DNA of 6,443 nt from an uncultured Mollicutes bacterium. GTDB lineage: Bacteria > Bacillota_I > Bacilli_A > RFN20 > CAG-449. A model generated the notes under the pieces. It worked only from the letters and a program-made list of their open reading frames with translations. It made no database searches and had not been told where the DNA came from. Below are positions 1 through 6,375 of the stretch, piece by piece. A program made the translations under genes and the position numbers. Position 1 is the stretch's first letter, and every line of letters starts with the position of its first letter. The stretch is taken from the NCBI GenBank assembly GCA_900551385.1, contig URVS01000085.1, positions 1 through 6,443 of the forward strand, read 5' to 3'.

Positions 1-9
1 ACTGGTTGA

Positions 10-183
10 TTAGAGCTTGTATCCCGCCTTTTGCATCGCCCTTTCAAAGTCTGCAAACGTCATATTCAGTCGCTTTGCTCCTAATTCCGGCTCTATTATG
101 CCATCCTGTACTAACGAATATATTTCAAGATATCTACCTTCCTGAATACTACGCTTTTTATGGTCATCCCATGCCTTACACAT
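10..183 (-). CDS. Small protein resembling the C-terminal tail of Rpn-family nucleases
   Basis: This encodes a 57-residue soluble, charged protein of unknown function. It begins MCKAWDDHKKRS, has an EGR motif near residues 16-18, and ends in a helical segment of the form DGIIEPELGAKRLNMT. From family knowledge, this arrangement (MCKA..., EGR, then a short helix-turn-helix-like 'A..LNMT...F...M' tail) resembles the C-terminus of PD-(D/E)XK Rpn-family nuclease/transposase proteins common in Lachnospiraceae. The nuclease core is absent. I place the start at the ATG at 183 because AAAGAGGTGG (198-189) lies 5 nt upstream. The alternative GTG at 192 falls inside that ribosome binding site. The clean start and strong site suggest a translated stand-alone gene rather than debris. 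It lies 53 bp downstream of the permease gene with no obvious terminator between, so read-through from the ABC operon is possible. The gene call is good; the family link is tentative. Confidence 0.7.
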   Translation of the reverse strand: MCKAWDDHKKRSIQEGRYLEIYSLVQDGIIEPELGAKRLNMTFADFERAMQKAGYKL

Positions 184-236
184 ATTTACCACCTCTTTAA
201 AATGATACCATTTATTGAAAGGTCATTACATATCAG

Positions 237-1142
237 TCACAAAATATTTAAAATATATGAAACACCTACAATAATAACGCTCATTATTGAAAATGCTTCT
301 ATATTTCCTCGTGATATTTTAGAAACTAATAAACCAATTATGCTAATCATAACCGAGATTATAAGATAGAACAGATATAATAAAACAATAAATTGCCATA
401 TAGACAAGTCCGATATAATATATGGTAAGTGCATAGTCCTCTCAATCATCAGACTTTCAACCCCTGCATTCAGATTTCCTAAATCAAATATAATGTACTT
501 TGTCACAAATTCAATAAATGCAAATAATATACATATCAACAACGAAATTAATAAACTAATGTTCAGCCGCGATTTTAACAATATCATTCTTCCATTTTTA
601 GATGATTTAATCATAGCTAATGTTCCTGCATATATATCATCTGTATACATAGGTACCACAATCAATAGAATAACTATTATCGGTATAACATTAAACCTCA
701 AATTTTCAATATAATCACTTATTTCAATATCATAAAAATATTGTGCACTTTTATCCAGACTATCATAATACTCTGTTTTCTCAACAATGTATTTGATAGT
801 TGCTATTCTATATTGAGCTTTCTTTTCTTCGTTGATTATAGAATGATAATCCTTACCATCTATTTTGCCATTATTAAATGCAATTTCATTCTTTTGCTTA
901 TCATCGATAATAGCTTGGAATTTCTGATATTCTGAATTAATGTATTCTTTTTTTTCAATTGAATATTCGCCTTCCATTTCATTCATATAATTTTCATACA
1001 CAGACTTATGATATCCATTAAACATAGTTGTTCTCATCTGTCCCGCCATGATGCTTTGAATAATTAGTCCAACAACAAAAATTATATATACCTGAGGTTT
1101 TGAAAGAACTTTGTATAATTCCATTTTGGTAACATTATTCAT
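237..1142 (-). CDS. ABC-2-type transporter permease (second, shorter permease)
   Basis: This encodes a 301-residue integral membrane protein, probably half of the membrane channel of the exporter encoded by the operon. Predicted membrane segments lie near residues 18-36, 151-165, 194-218, 248-274 and 281-300. Segments 1 and 2 are separated by a hydrophilic region of about 115 residues (37-150), rich in E, K and Y and predicted to be extracytoplasmic. After segment 2 comes GTLAMIKSSKNGR (173-185), the cytoplasmic element typical of this permease class, where a 'G-T-x-x-x-(I/L)-x-S-S-x-x-G' stretch precedes the third helix. I prefer the ATG at 1142: GGTGGGAAGG lies just upstream, and the start overlaps the ATPase stop by 8 nt, a translational-coupling arrangement. 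A TTG at 1166 would add eight residues but is less likely. Substrate and export direction are inferred from the family. It is the last gene of the tight operon. Confidence 0.88.
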   Translation of the reverse strand: MNNVTKMELYKVLSKPQVYIIFVVGLIIQSIMAGQMRTTMFNGYHKSVYENYMNEMEGEYSIEKKEYINSEYQKFQAIIDDKQKNEIAFNNGKIDGKDYHSIINEEKKAQYRIATIKYIVEKTEYYDSLDKSAQYFYDIEISDYIENLRFNVIPIIVILLIVVPMYTDDIYAGTLAMIKSSKNGRMILLKSRLNISLLISLLICILFAFIEFVTKYIIFDLGNLNAGVESLMIERTMHLPYIISDLSIWQFIVLLYLFYLIISVMISIIGLLVSKISRGNIEAFSIMSVIIVGVSYILNIL

Positions 1143-1797
1143 TATCCTTCCCACCAATCTTCTCAAATTTTGTCAGACATCCTTCTTTAATCAATATTAT
1201 ATAGTCAGCCACTTCCTCTACGTCTGATAAAATATGTGTTGATAATACAATAGTTTTTGTTTTAGATAATTTTCTAATTAGATTTTTAAATCTTGCCCTT
1301 TCTTCCGGATCAAGTCCCACTGTCGGCTCGTCAAAAATAATAATCTCCGGATTAGCTACACATGTTATTGCAATTCCAAGTCTTTGCTTCATTCCTCCTG
1401 AAAAAGATTTAACCTTATCGTTACGATTCTCATACAAATTAACATCCCTTAACACCTGTTCCACGTTTGAATCTAATTCTTTTTTATTTACACCTCTAAG
1501 ATACCCAAAATACTCTATGGTTTTTTTTGCTGTGAAATTTGGATAATAACCTACATTTTGTGGCAAAAAACCAATTTTTTCCCTATATCTGTCATCTAAT
1601 TCTTTTATATCAGTTCCATTATATAAAATTTTGCCTGAACTCATATCCAAAACATCTGACATTATATTCATAATAGTAGATTTACCAGATCCATTTGGTC
1701 CAATCAATCCATAAATACCATTTTCAAATTTGATGCTGATTCCATGCAATACTTCTTTACTGCCATATCTTTTTTTTATATCAATTAACTCTAGCAT
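1135..1797 (-). CDS. ABC transporter ATP-binding protein
   Basis: This 220-residue cytoplasmic ATPase should energise the two flanking permeases. All nucleotide-binding motifs are present: Walker A GPNGSGKST (33-41), Q-loop FLPQ (77-80), signature FSGGMKQ (132-138, a variant of LSGGQ), Walker B IIIFDE (152-157, catalytic Glu157), D-loop GLDP (161-164) and the switch histidine in STH (His188). It belongs to the CcmA/NatA/BcrA-like group of exporter ATPases. It stops soon after the H-loop domain, so it lacks the 60-80 residue C-terminal extension found in many relatives of about 300 residues. The start ATG at 1797 is 13 nt after the upstream permease stop. The only Shine-Dalgarno-like sequence, AGGGAAAG, lies rather far upstream inside that gene's end, which suggests coupled translation. 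It overlaps the next gene by 8 nt. The function call is firm; the transported substrate is unknown. Confidence 0.96.
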   Translation of the reverse strand: MLELIDIKKRYGSKEVLHGISIKFENGIYGLIGPNGSGKSTIMNIMSDVLDMSSGKILYNGTDIKELDDRYREKIGFLPQNVGYYPNFTAKKTIEYFGYLRGVNKKELDSNVEQVLRDVNLYENRNDKVKSFSGGMKQRLGIAITCVANPEIIIFDEPTVGLDPEERARFKNLIRKLSKTKTIVLSTHILSDVEEVADYIILIKEGCLTKFEKIGGKDNE

Positions 1798-1810
1798 GAT
1801 ATTTTTGAAC

Positions 1811-2968
1811 TCAACTTTCCCTAAAATTCGTGTTATAAAAATAGTAACCCAGCGCTATCACTATAATTGCAAAAACCAGATTAATTATTAAAGAATAACT
1901 TAATAACTGAATTGGAACTCCCATTAAATTAATAGGTTCATATTCCTTAAAATAATTGACACTTTCACTAATCAATGGAAACGGTGTATACTTTCTAAGA
2001 ATATCATAATTTTCAGCTTCTCTGATTGTGCCACCAGATAAAGCAAAATATTTTCCTGATAAAATATAATTAATTGCTATACCTCCCAGACCAATAAATG
2101 TATTAATCGCTATCGGCACAATATTACTTTTAAAAAATAAAGAAACAAAAATAAATACACTAGATAATACAAAAAAACCAATTGCCCTCATAATTACTAC
2201 TACAATTATCATCTCAAATAAAGTAATACTATAAGGTGAATGTAAGAAAGCGTTATTTAAGAGAATTGATGTATTCCATTGATCTATTTTATTCCAAAAA
2301 ACTGACCATATTGTCATTCCCAAAGTTTCAACCACTGATGCCATTATCGAAAAAAATAATGTTACCACTATTTTATTCCGATAAGATAACTTCCCACCTC
2401 TATATGATGATTTAATCATATAAAATGTATTGTTATTATGTTCATTCAAAAACAAATAAGAAGAAAATAAAATAATTACAATAATAAATACAATATCTAC
2501 AATATCAGTTACGCAAAATAAATCATATACTTCATTTAAAGTCTCACTTTCTCCAATTACAAGATTAGTCTTCTTTCCATATAATTTATTTATCGTTTCG
2601 TTCATTCTCTTATAATATCCAGACTCAGTTTTTATTTTAATTTCAGAATCAGAAATAACACTATCCCTATATTCAATAACATTATGACAATTTAAAGCAT
2701 CTTTATCCAATGTCAGATAAACAAACATTTCATTCATTACATCTGCATTTTGTGTTTCTTCGTATTTGTTTTGTAACTCCATTACTTTTTGCTCTATCAC
2801 ATCATATTTTTGTTCTGAAAAATCACCAATATATGCAGAAAACTCTCTTAAATTTATTTTCTCATTAGCATATGCATTATATGAAATTGCCATTGAAAAA
2901 ATAAAAGCCACAATCATAGAAATCATAAGTATTTTACATGATAATATTTTTTTAATTTCATATCTCAT
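1811..2968 (-). CDS. ABC-2-type transporter permease (first, longer permease)
   Basis: This encodes a 385-residue membrane protein with the same architecture as the shorter permease at the end of the operon. A first membrane segment near residues 12-34 is followed by a hydrophilic, probably extracytoplasmic region of about 115 residues (35-150). A second segment follows at about 153-175, then the cytoplasmic motif NNTFYMIKSSYRGG (179-192), then further hydrophobic segments near 199-221, 250-279, 282-304 and 355-378. The motif T-x-x-MIKSS-x2-G is shared with the other permease, so I infer the two form a heterodimeric channel driven by the single ATPase. Compared with the shorter permease it carries an extra segment of about 50 residues (305-354) before the last helix. 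Its ATG overlaps the upstream stop as ATGA (4 nt), with GGTGAG 8 nt upstream as ribosome binding site. The substrate could be a peptide, lipid or antibiotic; nothing here decides. Confidence 0.9.
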   Translation of the reverse strand: MRYEIKKILSCKILMISMIVAFIFSMAISYNAYANEKINLREFSAYIGDFSEQKYDVIEQKVMELQNKYEETQNADVMNEMFVYLTLDKDALNCHNVIEYRDSVISDSEIKIKTESGYYKRMNETINKLYGKKTNLVIGESETLNEVYDLFCVTDIVDIVFIIVIILFSSYLFLNEHNNNTFYMIKSSYRGGKLSYRNKIVVTLFFSIMASVVETLGMTIWSVFWNKIDQWNTSILLNNAFLHSPYSITLFEMIIVVVIMRAIGFFVLSSVFIFVSLFFKSNIVPIAINTFIGLGGIAINYILSGKYFALSGGTIREAENYDILRKYTPFPLISESVNYFKEYEPINLMGVPIQLLSYSLIINLVFAIIVIALGYYFYNTNFRES

Positions 2969-4026
2969 TGCATCATCTCACCATAATTCTTCCCATCAAG
3001 ATCCATGTAAGCTACACCACCATTAAATATTGTATATATTTTATCATTTATTTGAAAGGCAGAATCAGCTCCCATATTTATACAAGCTGAATAATCGGCA
3101 ATAATTTTTCCGTTTTTATCATATATTATTTTGTTACCATTATCTCCACCACTGGCATATATATATTTATTCTGTACAGAAAAGAAAAGCGCATTATCTG
3201 CTATTTTTATAGAACTTTCATCATCCGGTGACAACTTATATAATTCGCTAAATTCATTTGAATAATATATAAAATTCTCATCGTTATCCGCCATAAAAGC
3301 CTTACCATTTGATGCTATTGATTTACTCTCAAACGTTGTTAAATTTACCTTGACAATTTCATTTATATCATTGATATAGTAATAATTTCCATTCAAAATA
3401 GCTCCCCATGGAAATTTGCCAATATTGTAATGACAGTATATAATATTAAAATTTTTGTCCAACAAATAGGCATGTCTATCACCATCTACTTTTACTATAT
3501 CATCCGACAATACCCTAACATATAAAATAGCCTCACTATCATCAATTGCTAATTCTGATGACATATCAGTTGGAATAGAATTTTTAAAGACCGTTTTTCC
3601 CGATTCTGCCTCAACAATAGAACCATACAACCTATTTTCACCTGATACAACTTTACTTTTGTTATAACATTTGTATATTTTACTATTGAAAACAAAATAC
3701 TCACCAAGTTCAACATATGCTTCACATGTATCATTGCTGTGTGAACAAGCTGAATTTCTGCAATTCACATTAAGCTTTTTGTCGTTTTTTTTATTAGAAT
3801 AATTATACGATTCATATATTTGATTCTCACAATCAAAAAAGATATAGTCATCATCATAAATGGCACCCAATCCATTCAACCTTTTTGCTTGACAAAATTT
3901 GCCATTTCCAATAAATAATTTATTGTTATCCTTTGTATTGCTATTGTTGCATTCTATTATCCCCAATGCAATTATTCCTGCAAACATAATTGATATAACA
4001 CCAACTAGTATTTTATTTTTCTTCAT
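2965..4026 (-). CDS. Membrane-anchored extracytoplasmic protein with C-x4-C-x-H-x4-C motif, propeller-like
   Basis: This 353-residue protein heads the ABC operon. The N-terminus is a basic MKKNK followed by a hydrophobic stretch (6-25) ending at Cys26, which points to export. The preceding GIIE does not fit a lipobox well because Glu replaces Gly/Ala/Ser at -1, so it may be an uncleaved anchor or an atypical lipoprotein. The rest has no membrane segment. It is rich in Y, N, D and G with short repeated strands such as NGNYYYIND, NFIYYSNEFSELYKL and NKYIYASG, typical of beta-propeller proteins and reminiscent of DUF5050-like families. A compact Cys/His cluster, Cys89-x4-Cys94-x-His96-x4-Cys101, resembles a 'C..plC.H....C.A' motif I associate with clostridial lipoproteins encoded near ABC transporters; that link is from memory. 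The start is supported by AGAAAGG 9 nt upstream. It may present substrate to, or sense for, the exporter. It has no enzymatic motif I recognise. Confidence 0.85.
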   Translation of the reverse strand: MKKNKILVGVISIMFAGIIALGIIECNNSNTKDNNKLFIGNGKFCQAKRLNGLGAIYDDDYIFFDCENQIYESYNYSNKKNDKKLNVNCRNSACSHSNDTCEAYVELGEYFVFNSKIYKCYNKSKVVSGENRLYGSIVEAESGKTVFKNSIPTDMSSELAIDDSEAILYVRVLSDDIVKVDGDRHAYLLDKNFNIIYCHYNIGKFPWGAILNGNYYYINDINEIVKVNLTTFESKSIASNGKAFMADNDENFIYYSNEFSELYKLSPDDESSIKIADNALFFSVQNKYIYASGGDNGNKIIYDKNGKIIADYSACINMGADSAFQINDKIYTIFNGGVAYMDLDGKNYGEMMQ

Positions 4027-4062
4027 TTATGTATACCTTTCTGTTAAGAGATTTTCTTGTTC

Positions 4063-4146
4063 TCAAGGTAGCTCGAATAGAGCCATTCCACAGATATGAT
4101 CAAAATTTACTTCGCAGTCTCGGGAAAGCACGAGCATCGTACAGTT
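4063..4146. other. GC-rich, structured segment in the divergent intergenic region
   Basis: Bases 4065-4140 contain 34 G or C in 76 (about 45%), well above the AT-rich intergenic sequence on either side and the surrounding genes. The segment is open in several frames on both strands but has no ribosome binding site before any ATG, so I do not call it coding. It contains several short self-complementary stretches, including the hairpin at 4067-4089 and CTCG/CGAG arms around 4119-4134. It lies where the 5' leader of the minus-strand ABC operon would be, ending about 35 bases before that operon's first start codon. It could be a cis-acting leader RNA, a regulator-binding region, or a dispersed intergenic repeat. 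Its translated frames look vaguely familiar to me from Lachnospiraceae intergenic sequence, but I cannot verify that. Confidence 0.4.
4067..4089 (-). other. Hairpin in the 5' leader of the ABC operon
   Basis: Read on the minus strand, TGGCTC and GAGCTA pair across a 5-base TATTC loop, giving six pairs including one G-T (G-U in RNA). After a 2-nt bulge two further G-C pairs extend the stem. The plus-strand version has an A-C mismatch in place of the wobble, so the structure is more stable in RNA of the ABC operon. No T-run follows, so it is not an intrinsic terminator. It starts about 41 bases upstream of the first ATG and could affect message stability or translation, or be a protein site. 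Confidence 0.4.
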
Positions 4147-4150
4147 TTAC

Positions 4151-4179
4151 AAATATTCACTAGGCGGTTCTGAATATTT
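4151..4179. repeat. Perfect 9-bp inverted repeat with 11-bp spacer (candidate operator)
   Basis: The arms AAATATTCA (4151-4159) and TGAATATTT (4171-4179) are exact reverse complements, separated by 11 bases, so arm centres are 20 bp apart, about two helical turns. That geometry suits a dimeric DNA-binding protein. No T-run follows on either strand, so it is a poor terminator. LytTR regulators usually use direct repeats with GTT cores about 21 bp apart. Two imperfect GTT-containing sequences (ACAGTT at 4141 and GCGGTT at 4164) overlap this region, but are 23 bp apart and match poorly outside the core. The repeat lies between the two divergent operons and could regulate either one. Confidence 0.5.
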
Positions 4180-4259
4180 ATCTTAATCTAAGAATTACAC
4201 AATTTATTAATTTATACAAGATATTTGGCGCAAACGACATAAAATTGGCTGTGAATAGC

Positions 4260-4285
4260 TTGCTGATAGTGTTATTGCTCATTGT
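4260..4285 (+). repeat. Imperfect direct repeat TTGCT-n-AT-n-GT upstream of the kinase promoter
   Basis: Two copies, TTGCTGATAGT (4260-4270) and TTGCTCATTGT (4275-4285), match at 9 of 11 positions and start 15 bp apart. The second overlaps the poor -35 hexamer of the kinase promoter. The position suggests a regulator-binding site, but the spacing is shorter than known LytTR repeats, so the binding protein is uncertain. Confidence 0.3.
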
Positions 4286-4331
4286 AGAAAAAAAGAGCAT
4301 CTGTTATAATTTACTTACACTAATCAAGGAG
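4282..4331 (+). promoter_or_regulatory. Extended -10 promoter and ribosome binding site of the kinase-regulator operon
   Basis: The -10 hexamer TATAAT (4305-4310) is a perfect sigma-A match and is preceded by TG at the extended -10 position (TGTTATAAT, 4302-4310). The best -35 at a 17-bp spacing is TTGTAG (4282-4287), matching only in TTG, which an extended -10 can tolerate and which may allow activation. The leader is about 25 bases long. AAGGAG (4326-4331) lies 8 nt before the kinase ATG. Confidence 0.75.
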
Positions 4332-4339
4332 TAGAATAT

Positions 4340-5656
4340 ATGTTTAACATAATTTGGGAATTTATAATAAATCTATTAGAATCGTTTCTATTTGCTGTAA
4401 TTTGCAATGCAAAATTTACTAAACGTCAATATCATTATCATACGGCTGAACAAACATTATTCATACTATGTAAATCACTATTAATTACTCTTATGAATAT
4501 AAGCAAGATATCTACCATTATTTCTTTAACATCTGTACTATTACTTAATATTATTTTCTTAATATTATTTTTTGTTAATCCTATTTTTAATAGTTTTTTT
4601 GTCTCTTTTATCTATTGCCTGATACTAATAACTTCAGATGCTTTGACTTTATTAATACCAATAAAGTTTTATAATATAAATCTCTCGCAGGTATTACATT
4701 TGGGAAATATGCGAATACTTTTTTCCTTAATATATATATCCATAATTGCCTTGTTTGTAATCATATTTTTGCTTTTTACTCCACAGGTGTTTGTTTTAGG
4801 AAAACTTGATAAAATTTCCTATTTCATAATTTCTACTATATGTGTCATATTAGAAGAGATTGTACTTATTATTTTATTAAAACAGTCAATATACGCTGAA
4901 AACTTTTTCCACTTACTCTTATTTATTTTCGGACTTACACTATTTTTATTTGTATATATTTCCATATATATTTATAGACTTGGAAAAGAAAAAGAAAAAA
5001 ATGACAGACTTATTCAGAGTATTACAATTAATCAAATGGAAGCTCGACAAAATGAGGAAATAATTAATTCCACCCATAGTCTTAGGGTATTTAAACATGA
5101 CATCATGAACCATATGAGCATTCTATATAAACTTGTAGAAAACGGAAAAAATTCTGACGCCTTAAAATACATATACCAGATAAATAACTCTATAGAAAGG
5201 ACATCATATACAATCTCAACTGGAATAATCCCCATTGACTGTATTATGACAGCAAAACTCTCGAAAGCACTAGATAATAATATTTCTATAAAACATCAGA
5301 TTCATTTTCCAGCTAATTATAACATTTCAGATATGGATTTGTGTTCATTAATTAGTAATTTACTTGATAATGCAATAGAAGCCAACTGTAAGTTAGACAT
5401 GACTAAACGTAGACTTCAAATTGAAATTAAACCATATAACAATATGCTACTACTATTTATATCAAATAGTTCAAATGGTATATACCTTTATGGAGGAAAT
5501 GGCAACCTTTTAACCACAAAAACTTCTAATAAAAACGAACATGGCATCGGAATAAAAAGGATTAATGAGATTGTAAAAAAATATAATGGCATCATAGAAT
5601 TTGATCCCGGCACTGAGATTTTCTCAGTTTCTATTTTATTTCCTTTAGATAATTGA
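4340..5656 (+). CDS. AgrC-like GHKL sensor histidine kinase
   Basis: This 438-residue membrane sensor kinase should autophosphorylate on His253 and pass the phosphate to the adjacent LytTR regulator. The first 212 residues are almost entirely hydrophobic, with about six or seven membrane segments (near 2-23, possibly 36-52, 57-79, 82-106, 126-147, 159-181, 189-212) and no large outside domain. This is the layout of AgrC/ComD-type peptide-sensing kinases. A charged linker (213-245) leads to the dimerisation box FKHDIMNHM (251-259, His253). The ATPase domain has the N-box SLISNLLDNAIEA (336-348, Asn340 and Asn344) and the glycine box HGIGIKRI (401-408). The F-K-H-D-x-x-N-H form is typical of the GHKL class that partners LytTR regulators. 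The start is set by AAGGAG 8 nt upstream. The regulator gene follows 14 nt after the stop. No agrB or agrD homolog is nearby, so the ligand is unknown. Confidence 0.93.
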   Translation: MFNIIWEFIINLLESFLFAVICNAKFTKRQYHYHTAEQTLFILCKSLLITLMNISKISTIISLTSVLLLNIIFLILFFVNPIFNSFFVSFIYCLILITSDALTLLIPIKFYNINLSQVLHLGNMRILFSLIYISIIALFVIIFLLFTPQVFVLGKLDKISYFIISTICVILEEIVLIILLKQSIYAENFFHLLLFIFGLTLFLFVYISIYIYRLGKEKEKNDRLIQSITINQMEARQNEEIINSTHSLRVFKHDIMNHMSILYKLVENGKNSDALKYIYQINNSIERTSYTISTGIIPIDCIMTAKLSKALDNNISIKHQIHFPANYNISDMDLCSLISNLLDNAIEANCKLDMTKRRLQIEIKPYNNMLLLFISNSSNGIYLYGGNGNLLTTKTSNKNEHGIGIKRINEIVKKYNGIIEFDPGTEIFSVSILFPLDN

Positions 5657-5670
5657 TTGGAGGATAATTA

Positions 5671-6375
5671 ATGATTATTAACATCACAATTCTTGAAGAT
5701 AATGAAAGTGATTTCATAACACTCTCAGACTCAATAAAAAAATGGGCTGCTAACACAGGGATTTTAATAAATATTATTTGGCTTAATTCATATAAAAAAT
5801 TTATTAAATCCTTGCCTACTCTAAAATGTGATTTATTCTTTTCTGATATCGAATTAAATTGCAATAACTCATTCACCGGAATTGATGCATGCAAACAGCT
5901 CAGAGAAAGCGGTTACACAGGTATTATTATATTTCTTACTGCATTTAAGGAATATGTATTTGATGGTTATGATGTTCAAGCATTCAACTATCTTTTAAAA
6001 CCAATTAACTATGGCACAATAAATAATTGTCTCGATAAATTTATTCATTTATTTAGTCGAGAATTTTATTATTATCACAAGGGCAACGATATTATTAGCA
6101 TACCTTACAATGATATAATGTATATAGAAAAAAATGGACATGATGTAATCCTTCATACTACATCAAATGTATTTGTCGAAAGAATTTCTTTAAATGAAAT
6201 ATCAAAACGACTCCCAGTTTTTTTTATTCGAGCTCACAAATCTTATATTGTTAATATCAATAAAGTTTTATCTCTAAGAATTAATGAACTTTTTTTGCCA
6301 AATAACGTTACCATTCCTGTAAGTAGAAGTTATCTTACAAATATAAAGAAAAAATTATTAGAAATCGCACGATAG
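5671..6375 (+). CDS. LytTR-family response regulator
   Basis: This 234-residue transcription regulator is the expected partner of the upstream kinase. The receiver domain (about 3-125) has the acidic pair Glu9-Asp10, the phosphoacceptor Asp59 in FFSDIEL, Thr90 in FLTAF and the conserved Lys110 followed by Pro, so it should be phosphorylatable. The C-terminal LytTR DNA-binding domain (about 133-232) shows the family landmarks IMYIEKNGHDV, FFIRAHKSYIVNINKV (184-199) and IPVSRSY (215-221). It belongs with AgrA, VirR and ComE-like activators, which bind direct repeats upstream of target promoters. GGAGG (5659-5663) lies 7 nt before the ATG, and the gene is 14 nt after the kinase stop, so they form one operon. 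By position its likely targets are the divergent ABC operon and its own promoter; that is inference. No intrinsic terminator is visible after the gene. Confidence 0.95.
   Translation: MIINITILEDNESDFITLSDSIKKWAANTGILINIIWLNSYKKFIKSLPTLKCDLFFSDIELNCNNSFTGIDACKQLRESGYTGIIIFLTAFKEYVFDGYDVQAFNYLLKPINYGTINNCLDKFIHLFSREFYYYHKGNDIISIPYNDIMYIEKNGHDVILHTTSNVFVERISLNEISKRLPVFFIRAHKSYIVNINKVLSLRINELFLPNNVTIPVSRSYLTNIKKKLLEIAR

Noticed and set aside
207..220. Short palindrome AAATG/CATTT after the last ABC gene, considered as a terminator
   Set aside because: Only a five-pair AT-rich stem, with no proper T-run on the minus strand before the next gene's ribosome binding site.
4096..4173. 25-codon plus-strand open frame starting MIKIYFAVSG, considered as a signal-peptide precursor
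   Set aside because: No Shine-Dalgarno sequence, no hydrophobic leader or double-glycine motif, and it lies in the GC-rich segment that is open in several frames.
4211..4216. TATAAA on the minus strand as the -10 of the ABC operon
   Set aside because: The hexamer 17 bp upstream (TGTCGT) is not a credible -35, and other AT-rich hexamers are equally good. It could be activator-dependent, but the sequence alone does not decide.
4178..4300. 40-codon minus-strand open frame starting MLFFSTMSNN
   Set aside because: No ribosome binding site before the ATG, it overlaps the kinase promoter region on the opposite strand, and its composition is what AT-rich intergenic sequence gives by chance.
5032..5235. 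Minus-strand open frame inside the kinase gene
   Set aside because: It lies antisense to the conserved histidine-box region of a well-supported gene and has no recognisable features.
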